41,849 nucleotides of DNA from CAYOHP01 sp964403795 [NCBI: uncultured bacterium] (lineage in GTDB: Bacteria > Muiribacteriota > UBA6191 > CAZXTJ01), in contig CAYOHP010000023.1 of assembly GCA_964403795.1 (NCBI GenBank), positions 1 through 41,849 of the forward strand. Direction: 5' to 3'. A program made the position numbers and the translations under genes. Shown piece after piece: positions 17,938 through 25,784 of the stretch (the stretch's first letter is position 1; every line of letters begins with the position of its first letter). The notes beneath the pieces are model-generated. The model did not search any database and was not told the origin of the DNA. It saw only the letters and a list, made by a program, of their open reading frames with translations.

Positions 17938-19164
17938 TCAGGTTTCCTCGGGGGCCGGGGCTTCCGGAGCGTCCCCGGCGGCCGTCGGCTCGGCATCCTC
18001 GGGAGCCTCGGCGTCCTCGGTGGTCTCCGGAGCGTCGGGAGGAGGGCCGAGCTGGTCGTTGAGCCGGTCGTCCACGCCCTGCTCGCCGGGTAGTGGCCTA
18101 CCGACCTCGAGCTCTGACTCGATCTCGCTGCGGGTCCTTCCCGGGTACTCGACCACCGTGATCTGGGCCCGGGGATAGGCATCCGCGAGCCGGTCCAGGG
18201 CCGAGGCCAGGAGCTCGGTGGGTCCTTCCCGGGTGGTCTCGGCGTCGTACTCCTGGGCGACTGCCTCGACCACGACCCAGCGTCCCCGGAAGTCGCCGGT
18301 ACCCGGCTCGAGGGCGACCGCGACTGCGGTGCGCAGCGTCGAGACCGGTCCGTCGGGAACCTGGCCGGTCCGACCATCGGCCACCATCAGCTCCCCGGAG
18401 GAGGGGAACTCGGCGCGGGACCGGGTCTTGAGGTCGATCCACTGGGTCCGCAGCTGGTCGACCCTCTCCTGGAGGTCGTCGACGCTGGCCGCGTAGCTCG
18501 ATCCCAGGTCGTCGGGCGAGGGCGCCGCGGCAGGCGGCTGGTTCGGGTCGGCACCGGCGGGAGCCTGGGCCGCATCGACGGCGGCGCCGGCGTCCCGGCG
18601 CCAGGTCCGGACCTGTTGGCGCAGGCTCTCGACTGCGCCCTCGGCCCCGGAGATGGCGGCGTCGGCCGCCGCCAGCTTGGCCTGGAAGGCATCGCGGGTG
18701 GTCTCGTAACCGCTCACCGCCTGGTACTCCGCCTGGTCGGCGGTCGCCAGGGCCCTTGCGAGCTCCGCCTGCCGGGCCTCGAGATCGGCCGGCGGCGGTT
18801 TGCCCGGGTCGGCGGCATCGATCTCGGCCTCGACCGAAGCGAGCTCCTGCTGCAGGGACTGGCGCTCGGTCCCGGCGGGGACGATGCCTCCCTTGGCCGC
18901 CTGGCAGGCGTCGAAGGCCTGGTTGGCCTCGGCCAGGGCCTGCTCCGCGGCCTTCACGGCCTCGTCGGCCGAGTCCTCCGCTTCCTGGATCCCGGACGGA
19001 GCCGAGGCCACTGCCGGGGTTCCCGAGCCGTTGTTGCTGGCGGCGAGGAGCATGCCTCCGCCGATCAGCGAGGCGATGGTGATCGAGACCATCATCATGA
19101 CCGCGACCACCGCGATCACGATCACGATCGGGGCGATGCCTCGTCTCCTGCTGCCCTGTGCCAT
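17938..19164 (-). CDS. Pilin-like membrane-anchored coiled-coil protein
   Basis: A 408-residue protein of unknown function. The ATG at 19164 has AAAGGTGG at a suitable distance. The N-terminus RRRGIAPIVIVIAVVAV looks like a class III signal/pilin helix (Gly9-Ile10 junction, helix to about 38), although Glu at +5 is missing. It is followed by a long Ala/Glu-rich coiled coil (about 55-260: repeated EAEDSADEAVKAAEQAL-type heptads), a compact alpha/beta part (about 265-370), and an acidic Pro/Ala/Glu tail. A -24/-12 promoter sequence lies about 40 bp upstream. It may be an outer-envelope structural or fibre component. A plain single-pass membrane protein remains possible. Confidence 0.65.
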   Translation of the reverse strand: MAQGSRRRGIAPIVIVIAVVAVMMMVSITIASLIGGGMLLAASNNGSGTPAVASAPSGIQEAEDSADEAVKAAEQALAEANQAFDACQAAKGGIVPAGTERQSLQQELASVEAEIDAADPGKPPPADLEARQAELARALATADQAEYQAVSGYETTRDAFQAKLAAADAAISGAEGAVESLRQQVRTWRRDAGAAVDAAQAPAGADPNQPPAAAPSPDDLGSSYAASVDDLQERVDQLRTQWIDLKTRSRAEFPSSGELMVADGRTGQVPDGPVSTLRTAVAVALEPGTGDFRGRWVVVEAVAQEYDAETTREGPTELLASALDRLADAYPRAQITVVEYPGRTRSEIESELEVGRPLPGEQGVDDRLNDQLGPPPDAPETTEDAEAPEDAEPTAAGDAPEAPAPEET

Positions 19165-19205
19165 TTCCTGCCACCTTTCGACGCCGCTGGGCGCAAGCTC
19201 GCTGA

Positions 19206-19221
19206 AGCAGGGATCGTGCCG
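19206..19221 (-). promoter_or_regulatory. Candidate sigma-54 promoter of the coiled-coil gene
   Basis: The minus strand reads CGGCACGATCCCTGCT, with GG at 19220-19219 and GC at 19208-19207, exactly 10 nt between them. It matches TGGCACG-N4-TTGCW except for two T-to-C changes. The expected start point near 19196 gives a leader of about 30 nt before the ATG at 19164. No -35/-10 pair of similar quality is seen in 19165-19436; this 272-bp gap otherwise holds only the hairpin at 19378-19408. Confidence 0.6.
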
Positions 19222-19377
19222 GATGGACGAGTGGAGCGAAGAGCGGCTCTGGATGCGGCTTCGTGCCTCCGCTGGGCGACCTGGCCAGGTGGTGGTAGAA
19301 AGGGTGACACCCGCGCTGTCGCTTCCACTCTCCAGTGCCCCGGGGCCGTCAGGGGGACGTCGAGGGGCCGGACGCGC

Positions 19378-19408
19378 CGAGCCCCGGCCGGGGTGCGGCC
19401 GGGGCTCG
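19378..19408 (-). terminator. Perfect 12-bp hairpin downstream of the lipoprotein gene
   Basis: CGAGCCCCGGCC (19378-19389) and GGCCGGGGCTCG (19397-19408) form a perfect 12-bp stem with a 7-nt loop, 28 bp after the TAG at 19437. No T-run follows, so it is a probable but atypical terminator. Confidence 0.55.
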
Positions 19409-19436
19409 GGGGCTCGGGAGAAGGCGTCGGTCGGGA

Positions 19437-20540
19437 CTACTCGCTGGCGGCGGATCCGTCCTCCTGCGGGATCTGCAGGAGCAGGCGGAGGTTGGCCCGG
19501 AGGCGGAGGAGTTCCTGGCCGGTGCGGTCGTCGACCATCGACTGGCAGATGTCGAGGCTGGCCTCCACGCTCGACTCGACCCATTCGGCGGTGATGTCCT
19601 CGACCCGGGTCCGGATCAGGTGGTACCGAGGTGCCCCACTGTCGTCGCGGGCCTCGAGCTGGGTCTTCACGTCGTCGAGCATCGCAGGCACGGCCCGGGC
19701 GGCGGCGGCCTGGCGCTCGGCCTCGTCGGGATCGCACTCCTGGGTCGAGGGGTCGCACACCGTGTAGTCCTCGTGGTCGACGTACAGGACGTGCTTCTCG
19801 ACCTGGACCCGACGTCCGGTCAGGAGGCCCACCACCCGGCACTCCGGCTCGGGGCGCTCCCAGGGCACGACCTCCGGATCCCCGGCGGGACCCGGTCCGG
19901 CATCTGGATTCTGCTGCTGGTCTGCCTCCCAGCGGGCCACCGCCCGCTGCACCACCGCCGCGGTCTCCTCGGTGCGAGCCTGCTTCCGCCAGCGGTACTC
20001 GCCGCGGGCGAGGTCCTCGGCTTCGTCGACCAGGTTCCAGAGCTCGGTCAGATCGACCTCTCCGCAGGCAGGCTGGGCATCGAGCCGGGCCGCCAGATCC
20101 TCGAGGTCGCTCCGGGTCGAGGCGAGGCCGGTTTCGACCGCGTCGGCAGCCTCCTGTCGCACGCCCTCGAAGGTGCGGAGGACGTCGTTGCGCTGGGTGC
20201 GCAGGCGCTCCACCTCGAGATCGGTCCAGACGCCCTTCTTGTCGCCTCCCGAGCGGTCGAGATAGGCCCGGACCGCGGCCTCGATGGCAGTGTCCTGGGG
20301 TTCGGTCCCGACCCGGTAGACCTTGGGCGCGTCCTGGACCACCATGGCCTGCAGGTCGCCGTCGGCCCGCTCCGCCTTGCGGATGTCGCGTCGGGCGGCG
20401 TGGAGCTTGGTGGCCAGCTCGTCGAGCCCTTCGCAGGTCGGCTCCTGCCGGCAGCCCAGGGATCCGAGCTGCATGGCCAGGGCCAGGACGATTCCGAGCC
20501 GGGTGGGGAGGATCGTGGTACGGGATCCGGGGGAGAGCAT
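19437..20540 (-). CDS. Lipoprotein of unknown function next to the sigma-54 activator
   Basis: A 367-residue protein. The ATG at 20540 is preceded by AAGGCGG. It has a lipoprotein signal: Thr-Arg-Leu start of a hydrophobic core (13-27) and lipobox GSLGC with Cys30. The mature protein is mostly helical and highly charged (ARRDIRKAERADGD, VEDITAEWVES) and carries scattered cysteines, including a pair in CDPSTQEC, which may form disulfides. No known catalytic motif is visible. It is divergent from the FHA-type activator across 198 bp and has its own -24/-12 promoter sequence, so I infer membership of the same regulon as the pilin-like genes. Confidence 0.7.
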   Translation of the reverse strand: MLSPGSRTTILPTRLGIVLALAMQLGSLGCRQEPTCEGLDELATKLHAARRDIRKAERADGDLQAMVVQDAPKVYRVGTEPQDTAIEAAVRAYLDRSGGDKKGVWTDLEVERLRTQRNDVLRTFEGVRQEAADAVETGLASTRSDLEDLAARLDAQPACGEVDLTELWNLVDEAEDLARGEYRWRKQARTEETAAVVQRAVARWEADQQQNPDAGPGPAGDPEVVPWERPEPECRVVGLLTGRRVQVEKHVLYVDHEDYTVCDPSTQECDPDEAERQAAAARAVPAMLDDVKTQLEARDDSGAPRYHLIRTRVEDITAEWVESSVEASLDICQSMVDDRTGQELLRLRANLRLLLQIPQEDGSAASE

Positions 20541-20605
20541 CGTTCCGCCTTCTCTCTGCCGCTTCGGGTCGCCGGTCGATCGCCGGCGGGGATGCTCCGG
20601 GAGAC

Positions 20606-20621
20606 AGCAAGGTCGGTGCCG
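20606..20621 (-). promoter_or_regulatory. Candidate sigma-54 promoter of the lipoprotein gene
   Basis: The minus strand reads CGGCACCGACCTTGCT: GG at 20620-20619 and GC at 20608-20607 with 10 nt between. The TTGCT half is a perfect -12 element, and the -24 half differs from TGGCACG at its first and last base. It is closely similar to the element at 19206-19221. The leader to the ATG at 20540 would be about 55 nt. The rest of the 198-bp divergent gap shows no clear promoter for the activator itself. Confidence 0.6.
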
Positions 20622-20738
20622 ACCAGCTCGGGATATGGGGTCGCGAGAGTTCCGGGGACGGAGTGGGTGGTACTCTACACACTCGATCGCTTCCGACGGG
20701 GAGCAGTCGATCGACCCGTTCGAGGAGGGTCGTCCCGG

Positions 20739-22658
20739 ATGCAGCGAGAGCTGGTGGTGCGGGAGCCCGGCAAGGAGACCCGGCGGGTCCCGCTCCCGGA
20801 ATCGATGCCCGTCCTGATCGGACGCGGCGCCGACTGCGACGTCCGGATCGAGGACCCTCGGGCTTCGGCCCGCCATGCCCGTCTGCGGATCTCCGGGTCC
20901 GAGGTGGTGTTGGAAGATCTGGGTTCGTCCAACGGGACCGCCGTCAACGGCACCGAGTGCCAACGTCGTGCCCTGGCTCCCGGCGACCGGATCGAGATCG
21001 GGTCGACCACCCTGGAGCTGGCGATCCGGGGGGCTGTGGCCGGGGGGAGGTCCCCGCAGGAGGGGCGGACGTCGCCCCAAGCGGTCCCCGGACCCGGGGC
21101 GGGCCCCGATCCCTCCTCGGCCGGCGGGGATCTGCGCCTCCTGCAGACCCTCTCGGCGCTCCTGAATCTCGAGGACCGGAGCCCGGAGGAGTGGCTGCCG
21201 GAGCTCCTCGACGGATTGATCGAGGGTTTCGGGGCCGACCGGGGGGCGGTCCTGGTGCCGGGTGCAGCCGGTCTCGAGATCGCATGCAGGCGTATCCGCC
21301 CCGGGTCGCGGCTCGACGATCGCGAACCCATCAGCCGCCAGGTGGTGGCCCGGGTCGCCGAAGAGGGAACTCCCCTGCTCATGGATCCTCGCGAGACCGA
21401 GGCCCTGAAGCGGGAGATCCGGACCGTGGCCGGCGGGCTGGTGTGCCTGGTGGCGGTCCCCATGGAGTTGCCGGACTCCGGGGGCACCGGAGTCCTCTAC
21501 CTCGACAGCGCCCTCGACCGGCGCGGCTTCCGGACCAGCGATCGGGAGGTCCTCATGGCCTTCGCCCGGACCGCCTCCGGGATCCTCGCCCGGGAGCGGG
21601 CCTCGCGCTCGGTGGTCCGGAAGAACGAGCGGCTGACCGAGTTGCAGCGGCGGGCCATCGCGGCGGAGGAGATCCTGGGGACCTCCGGGCCGATGCGGAG
21701 CGTCCTGGCCGAGGTCGGCAACGCCGCCAGCGCCGACGTGACGGTGCTGGTCTCGGGGGAGTCGGGAACCGGGAAGGAACTGGTGGCCCGGGCGCTCCAC
21801 CGGGCAGGACCGCGGCGGGAGCAGACCTTCGTGGCGGTCAACTGCGCCGCCCTTCCTGCCGACCTGGTCGAGAGCGAGCTCTTCGGCTACGAGAAGGGGG
21901 CGTTCACGGGAGCCGACGCCCGCAGGCTGGGCCAGTTCGAGCTGGCGGACGGTGGCACCCTCTTCCTGGACGAGGTGGGCGAGCTCCCGCCCGGGGCGCA
22001 GGGCAAGCTGCTGCGGGCCCTCCAGGAGAGGCGCATCCAGCGCCTGGGCGGGAGCCAACCGGTCCCGGTGGACTTCCGTCTGGTGTGTGCCACCAATGTC
22101 GACCTGAAGGAGGCCGTGGCTTCCGGTCGGTTCCGGGAGGATCTCTTCTACCGGATCGCGGTGTTCCGGATCTTCCTGCCGCCGCTGCGCAAGCGGGGCG
22201 ACGACGTCCTCCTGATCGCCGAGGCGTTCGTGAAGCGGTTCGCCCGCGAGTTCCGGCGCGATCTCCGCGGCCTGGACGAGGCCACCCGGAGGATCCTGGT
22301 CGAGCATCGCTGGCCGGGCAACATCCGGGAGCTGCGCAACGTGATCGAGCAGGCGGTGGTCCGGGAGACCTCCGATCGCTTGACGCCCCGCTCGGTGCTC
22401 CCGGCCCTGGGGCGTGACCCCTACGCCTCGGTGGCGGACGCGGGGGAAGCTCCGGCTGCGCCCGGGGTCGAAGGGCCCCGGGACTTCTCCGGGGGGTTCG
22501 AGGAGGCTCGCAAGGCCTTCGAGCGGCAATACCTCACGCACCACCTGGAGCGGAACCAGGGCAACATGAAGGCGACCTCGGAGGCGATCGGGCTCTCCCG
22601 CAAGGCCCTCTACCTGAAGTGCCAGGAGTACGGGATCGACTACGACCGCTTCCGGTGA
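20739..22658 (+). CDS. FHA-GAF-AAA+-Fis sigma-54-dependent transcriptional activator
   Basis: A 639-residue enhancer-binding protein. The ATG at 20739 follows GAGGAGGG at 9 nt; longer frames have no better site. Domain order: FHA (about 1-95; IGRGADCDVRIED, SARHARL and LGSSNGTAVNG are its phosphothreonine-binding signatures), GAF-like sensor (about 150-300), AAA+ (about 316-545), Fis-type helix-turn-helix (about 595-639). The AAA+ domain has Walker A GESGTGKE (340-347), the sigma-54 contact loop GAFTGA (387-392), Walker B LFLDEV (about 408-413) and the arginine-finger region. FHA activators are switched by Ser/Thr phosphorylation rather than by response-regulator phosphorylation, which fits the many kinases nearby. 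Likely targets are the -24/-12 promoters at 17797, 19206 and 20606. Confidence 0.95.
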   Translation: MQRELVVREPGKETRRVPLPESMPVLIGRGADCDVRIEDPRASARHARLRISGSEVVLEDLGSSNGTAVNGTECQRRALAPGDRIEIGSTTLELAIRGAVAGGRSPQEGRTSPQAVPGPGAGPDPSSAGGDLRLLQTLSALLNLEDRSPEEWLPELLDGLIEGFGADRGAVLVPGAAGLEIACRRIRPGSRLDDREPISRQVVARVAEEGTPLLMDPRETEALKREIRTVAGGLVCLVAVPMELPDSGGTGVLYLDSALDRRGFRTSDREVLMAFARTASGILARERASRSVVRKNERLTELQRRAIAAEEILGTSGPMRSVLAEVGNAASADVTVLVSGESGTGKELVARALHRAGPRREQTFVAVNCAALPADLVESELFGYEKGAFTGADARRLGQFELADGGTLFLDEVGELPPGAQGKLLRALQERRIQRLGGSQPVPVDFRLVCATNVDLKEAVASGRFREDLFYRIAVFRIFLPPLRKRGDDVLLIAEAFVKRFAREFRRDLRGLDEATRRILVEHRWPGNIRELRNVIEQAVVRETSDRLTPRSVLPALGRDPYASVADAGEAPAAPGVEGPRDFSGGFEEARKAFERQYLTHHLERNQGNMKATSEAIGLSRKALYLKCQEYGIDYDRFR

Positions 22659-22699
22659 GGTCCGAGGTCGGAGCCTCCGGGACTACGGCCGGCCGGCCT

Positions 22700-24295
22700 T
22701 CAGTCCTTGATGTAGTGGCAGCCGAAGGAACGGCGGTTCTGGAAGGCCGCCCGGGCCACCAGGCGAGCGGTCAGGATCCCGTTGCGCAGCTCGATCAGGC
22801 CCCGGGTCAGGCGGGTCGATCGGTAGAACTTCTCGATGCGACGCTCCAGGTAGCCGAGGTCGTCGACGGCCCGCTTCAGACGCTTGGTGGTGCGCACGAT
22901 CCCGGCGTAGTTCCAGGTCGTGTAGCGGATCGAGTTCCAGTCCTGGCGGACCAGCAGGGGATCGATCTCCTCGACGACCCCGGTGTCGTCCCAGTCCGGG
23001 ATCCGCTCCCAGGCCTCCATCAGGGAGGCCTGCTGGGCCTCGACCTCCTGGACGCAGGCGTCGGCAGCACGCCAGCCCCAGACCAGACCCTCGAGCAGCG
23101 AGGTCGACGCCAGCCGGTTGGCGCCATGGAGGCCGGTGCAGGAGACCTCGCCGACCGCATAGAGACCCAGGGCCGAATGGACCCGACCCTCCAGGTCCAC
23201 GAGCACCCCGCCGCAGGCGTAGTGGGCGGCCGGGACCACCGGGATGGGATGCTTGGCGATGTCGATGCCCCGTTCGGCCAGGAAGGCGTGGATCTTGGGA
23301 AAGCGGGCGACGGGGTCGACACCGTCGTGGTGGTGGCGGGCGAGGTCCAGGTAGACGCAGGGGTCGCCGCTTAGCGAGAGCTCCTCGTGGATGGCGCGGG
23401 CGACCTCGTCGCGGGGAGCCAGCTCCAGCCCCTCGGGGACGAAGCGCTGCATGAAGCGTTCGCCCTGGGAGTTGACCAGCCAGGCGCCCTCGCCCCGGAC
23501 GGCCTCGGAGATCAGGAAGCGCTCGCCCTTGGTGGAGAAGAAGGCCGTGGGATGGAACTGGACGTATTCCATGTTGCGGACCGGGAGGCCGGCCCGGTAG
23601 GCCATGGCCACTCCGTCGCCGGTGGCGCTCTGCGGGTTGGTGGTGTGGAGGAAGACCTGTCCCAGGCCCCCGGTGGCGAGCACGGTGATCCGGGCGAAGC
23701 GCGACACGACCCGCCCCGTCTCCTCGTCGAGGACGTAGGCGCCCAGCACCCGGTCGGGCTCGTAGAGCGCCGAGGGGTGCGGATCATGGTGGCTGCGGGT
23801 GATCAGGTCCACGGCGGTCGCCGAGGTCACGAGCGAGATCCCGGGGTGGGCCCGCAGCGCTTCGGTCAGCTTGGCCTGGATGGCGGACCCGGTGTGGTCC
23901 CCGACATGCAGGATCCGGCGGCGACTGTGGGCGGCTTCCTCGGCCAGGTCCAGCTTCCCATGGCTGTCGCGGTCGAACGGGACGCCGAGTCGCTCGATCA
24001 GGAGCTTGCGCACCAGGGTCGGGCCGAGGTGGGCCAGTTGCTCGGCAGCCGGCTTCCAGTTGATGTCGTCGCCGGCGGAGAGGATGTCCTGGACCAGGAG
24101 GGTGGGGCGGTCGAGGTCCCCTTCGGCCACGATGCCGCCCTGGGCCTGGTCGGTGTTGGTCTCCCTGGGGTCCCTGCCCTTGACCACGACCGTGACCCGG
24201 AGGCCCGAGTCGGCGGCCCGCAAGGCCATGGTGCCGCCCGCGATGCCACCGCCGATGACCAGGAGGTCCGAGGTGTGCACCGGATCGAGGCTCAT
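22700..24295 (-). CDS. nadB: L-aspartate oxidase (NAD biosynthesis)
   Basis: FAD enzyme that oxidises L-aspartate to iminoaspartate, the first step of de novo NAD synthesis; cytosolic. It has 531 residues, the normal family length. The dinucleotide-binding motif VIGGGIAGGTMAL lies near the N-terminus; further family signatures are NTDQAQGGIVAE, TGGLGQVFLHTTNP, QFHPTAF, RGEGAWL, HYACGGV and LHGANRLASTSLLEGLVWG. The catalytic His and Arg are present in the QFHPT, RGEGA and HYACGG contexts. The C-terminal helical domain is complete. The ATG (24295) overlaps the upstream methyltransferase stop as ATGA, so the two are coupled. It is convergent with the sigma-54 activator across 41 bp. Fumarate reductase flavoprotein is a less likely alternative, given NadB-specific spacing and lack of partner subunits. 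Confidence 0.95.
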   Translation of the reverse strand: MSLDPVHTSDLLVIGGGIAGGTMALRAADSGLRVTVVVKGRDPRETNTDQAQGGIVAEGDLDRPTLLVQDILSAGDDINWKPAAEQLAHLGPTLVRKLLIERLGVPFDRDSHGKLDLAEEAAHSRRRILHVGDHTGSAIQAKLTEALRAHPGISLVTSATAVDLITRSHHDPHPSALYEPDRVLGAYVLDEETGRVVSRFARITVLATGGLGQVFLHTTNPQSATGDGVAMAYRAGLPVRNMEYVQFHPTAFFSTKGERFLISEAVRGEGAWLVNSQGERFMQRFVPEGLELAPRDEVARAIHEELSLSGDPCVYLDLARHHHDGVDPVARFPKIHAFLAERGIDIAKHPIPVVPAAHYACGGVLVDLEGRVHSALGLYAVGEVSCTGLHGANRLASTSLLEGLVWGWRAADACVQEVEAQQASLMEAWERIPDWDDTGVVEEIDPLLVRQDWNSIRYTTWNYAGIVRTTKRLKRAVDDLGYLERRIEKFYRSTRLTRGLIELRNGILTARLVARAAFQNRRSFGCHYIKD

Positions 24296-25470
24296 CGGAA
24301 GACGGCCACCGCCTCGACGTGGAGGGTCTGGGGGAACATGTCCACCGGCCAGACGCCCTCCAGCCGGTATCCACCCTCGACCAGGCGGGCGGCGTCCCGG
24401 GCATGGGTCTCGGCGTTGCACGACACGTAGACGAGCCGGGGACGCTCGAGGAAGGCGGTCAAGGTCTTCACCACGTTCTCGTGGCAGCCCGACCGGGGAG
24501 GGTCGAGGATCACCAGGGAGGGCTTCTGGCCGCTCCGCCGCATGAGTTCGAGGCGCTCCTCGGCCTGGCCCCTGAGCGGGTGGACATTGGAGAGACCCAG
24601 ATCCGCGGCGTTCTGCTGGGCGGCCTCCGCCGAATAGGGAGTGTCCTCCAGGAGGTAGACCTCCCGGACCTTCTCGGCGATGGCCAGGCCGAAGAGGCCG
24701 ACCCCCGAGTAGAGGTCGACGACCACGTCCTCGCGGGTGGGAGCGGCGAGCTCCTCGACCAGGCCGACCAGGGCCTCGGTCTGGGGAGGGTTGTTCTGGA
24801 AGAAGGAGCGGAGCGGGAAGGCATACTGGCGTCCCCGGACCGTCTCCTTCAGGGAGCGGTCCCCGGTGACGTGCTCCTTGCGCTTGCGGACGAAGACGCC
24901 GCCGACCACGGTCGAGGTCTCGCCCATGATGTCCAGGGCGAGGTCCCGATAGGGCTGGGGCTCCTCGACCTTCCCATGGAAGACCAGGCCTACCGCCTTC
25001 TGGGCCCGGCTGGACCGGCACACGATCGAGATGAGGCGCTTGCGGAACTCGGGATGCCGGGGGAGCGCGCTGCGAATTCCCTGCAGGACCTCGTTGATCG
25101 AGGGGTCGGCGATCGGGCACGAGTCCATTTCGACCAGGGTGTGCTTCTCGCCGTGGGGCAGCAGACCCAGGTGGACCTCGCCCCCGAAGGTCTTGGCGGT
25201 GAGGTCCACCTTGTTCCGGTAGCCCCAGGGATCCTCGGCCCCCAGGACCGGGTGGACCAGTCCGGGATCCAGTCCGTGGGAGGCGAAGGCACGGCTCACG
25301 AGACCATGCTTGTAGGCGAGCTGGTCCGGGTAGGAGAGGTGCTGGAGCTGGCACCCGCCGCAGACCCCGAAGTGGGGGCAGCCAGGTGCGACCGTACCCT
25401 CGTCTCCCGGCTTCTTGGTCACGCCATGGGCTTCGAGGAGCTCCGCCAGGGAGGAGTGGGGGGCGGCCAA
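24292..25470 (-). CDS. RlmD/TrmA-family RNA (uracil-5)-methyltransferase
   Basis: SAM-dependent methyltransferase of 392 residues acting on a uridine in rRNA or tRNA. The TTG at 25470 starts 5 bp after the preceding stop, with GGGGGATAG as a possible ribosome site. A [4Fe-4S] cluster is expected at Cys31, Cys37, Cys40 (CPHFGVCGGC) and Cys118 (DSCPI). The SAM-binding motif is VVVDLYSGVGLFG, followed by DPPRSGC and the catalytic cysteine in VYVSCNAETHARD. The last motif is SCNA rather than the commoner SCNP. The N-terminal TRAM domain of RlmD is missing, as in the RlmC-like and some TrmA-like members. The exact target (for example U1939 or U747 of 23S rRNA) cannot be decided from sequence inspection. 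Confidence 0.9.
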   Translation of the reverse strand: MAAPHSSLAELLEAHGVTKKPGDEGTVAPGCPHFGVCGGCQLQHLSYPDQLAYKHGLVSRAFASHGLDPGLVHPVLGAEDPWGYRNKVDLTAKTFGGEVHLGLLPHGEKHTLVEMDSCPIADPSINEVLQGIRSALPRHPEFRKRLISIVCRSSRAQKAVGLVFHGKVEEPQPYRDLALDIMGETSTVVGGVFVRKRKEHVTGDRSLKETVRGRQYAFPLRSFFQNNPPQTEALVGLVEELAAPTREDVVVDLYSGVGLFGLAIAEKVREVYLLEDTPYSAEAAQQNAADLGLSNVHPLRGQAEERLELMRRSGQKPSLVILDPPRSGCHENVVKTLTAFLERPRLVYVSCNAETHARDAARLVEGGYRLEGVWPVDMFPQTLHVEAVAVFR

Positions 25471-25474
25471 GGAG

Positions 25475-25711
25475 CTATCCCCCGCCGAAGGGGCGGACGA
25501 TGCGCATGCCGGCCGAGAGCGCCTCGATCAGGTCCTGGGAAGTGATATAGCCGAGCTCCTGGAGGACGGTGCCCAGGAGCTTTCCGGGCTGGGCACGCTG
25601 GAAGACCAGGGCCGTCTCCAGTTGCTCCTCGCCGAGGACCGCCTGGGCGAGGAGGATCTCCCCGATCCGCTTGGGACGGTTCGGGAACGAGGGGAAGTCG
25701 GGCTTTTGCAT
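25475..25711 (-). CDS. Stand-alone MshEN-type (GspE N-terminal) domain protein
   Basis: A 78-residue protein. The ATG at 25711 has AGGAAAAGGGG upstream; a longer form from 25747 lacks this support. It contains two consecutive helix-turn units, RIGEILLAQAVLGEEQL...ALVFQ and LLGTVLQELGYITSQDL...AL, that match the repeated MshEN pattern (R/K-L-G-x-x-L-x-x-x-G-x-I-x-x-x-x-L-x-x-A-L-x-x-Q). In MshE-type ATPases this pair binds cyclic-di-GMP. Here the first unit has Ala where Gly is usual, so binding is uncertain. Normally the domain is fused to a PilB/GspE ATPase; here it is complete by itself and sits in a housekeeping operon before the RNA methyltransferase. Confidence 0.75.
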   Translation of the reverse strand: MQKPDFPSFPNRPKRIGEILLAQAVLGEEQLETALVFQRAQPGKLLGTVLQELGYITSQDLIEALSAGMRIVRPFGGG

Positions 25712-25784
25712 GGCACCCCTTTTCCTGCCGAGGGAGTGGTGGAACATACCACCGGTCCAAAGGAACCGGCTAGGCAGCTGTCTC

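Noticed and set aside
17938-19164. Resemblance of RRGIAPIVIV to archaeal-type pilin N-termini.
   Set aside because: Only about ten residues match and the rest is coiled coil; not enough for that family or for transfer from archaea.
19437-22544. Very long minus-strand frame (1035 codons) covering the lipoprotein and the activator.
   Set aside because: Only the part below 20540 is the lipoprotein gene; the upstream part is antisense to the FHA/sigma-54 activator.
22686-22697. GGCCGGCCGG palindrome between the activator and nadB stops.
   Set aside because: Too short and simple in such GC-rich DNA to call a terminator.
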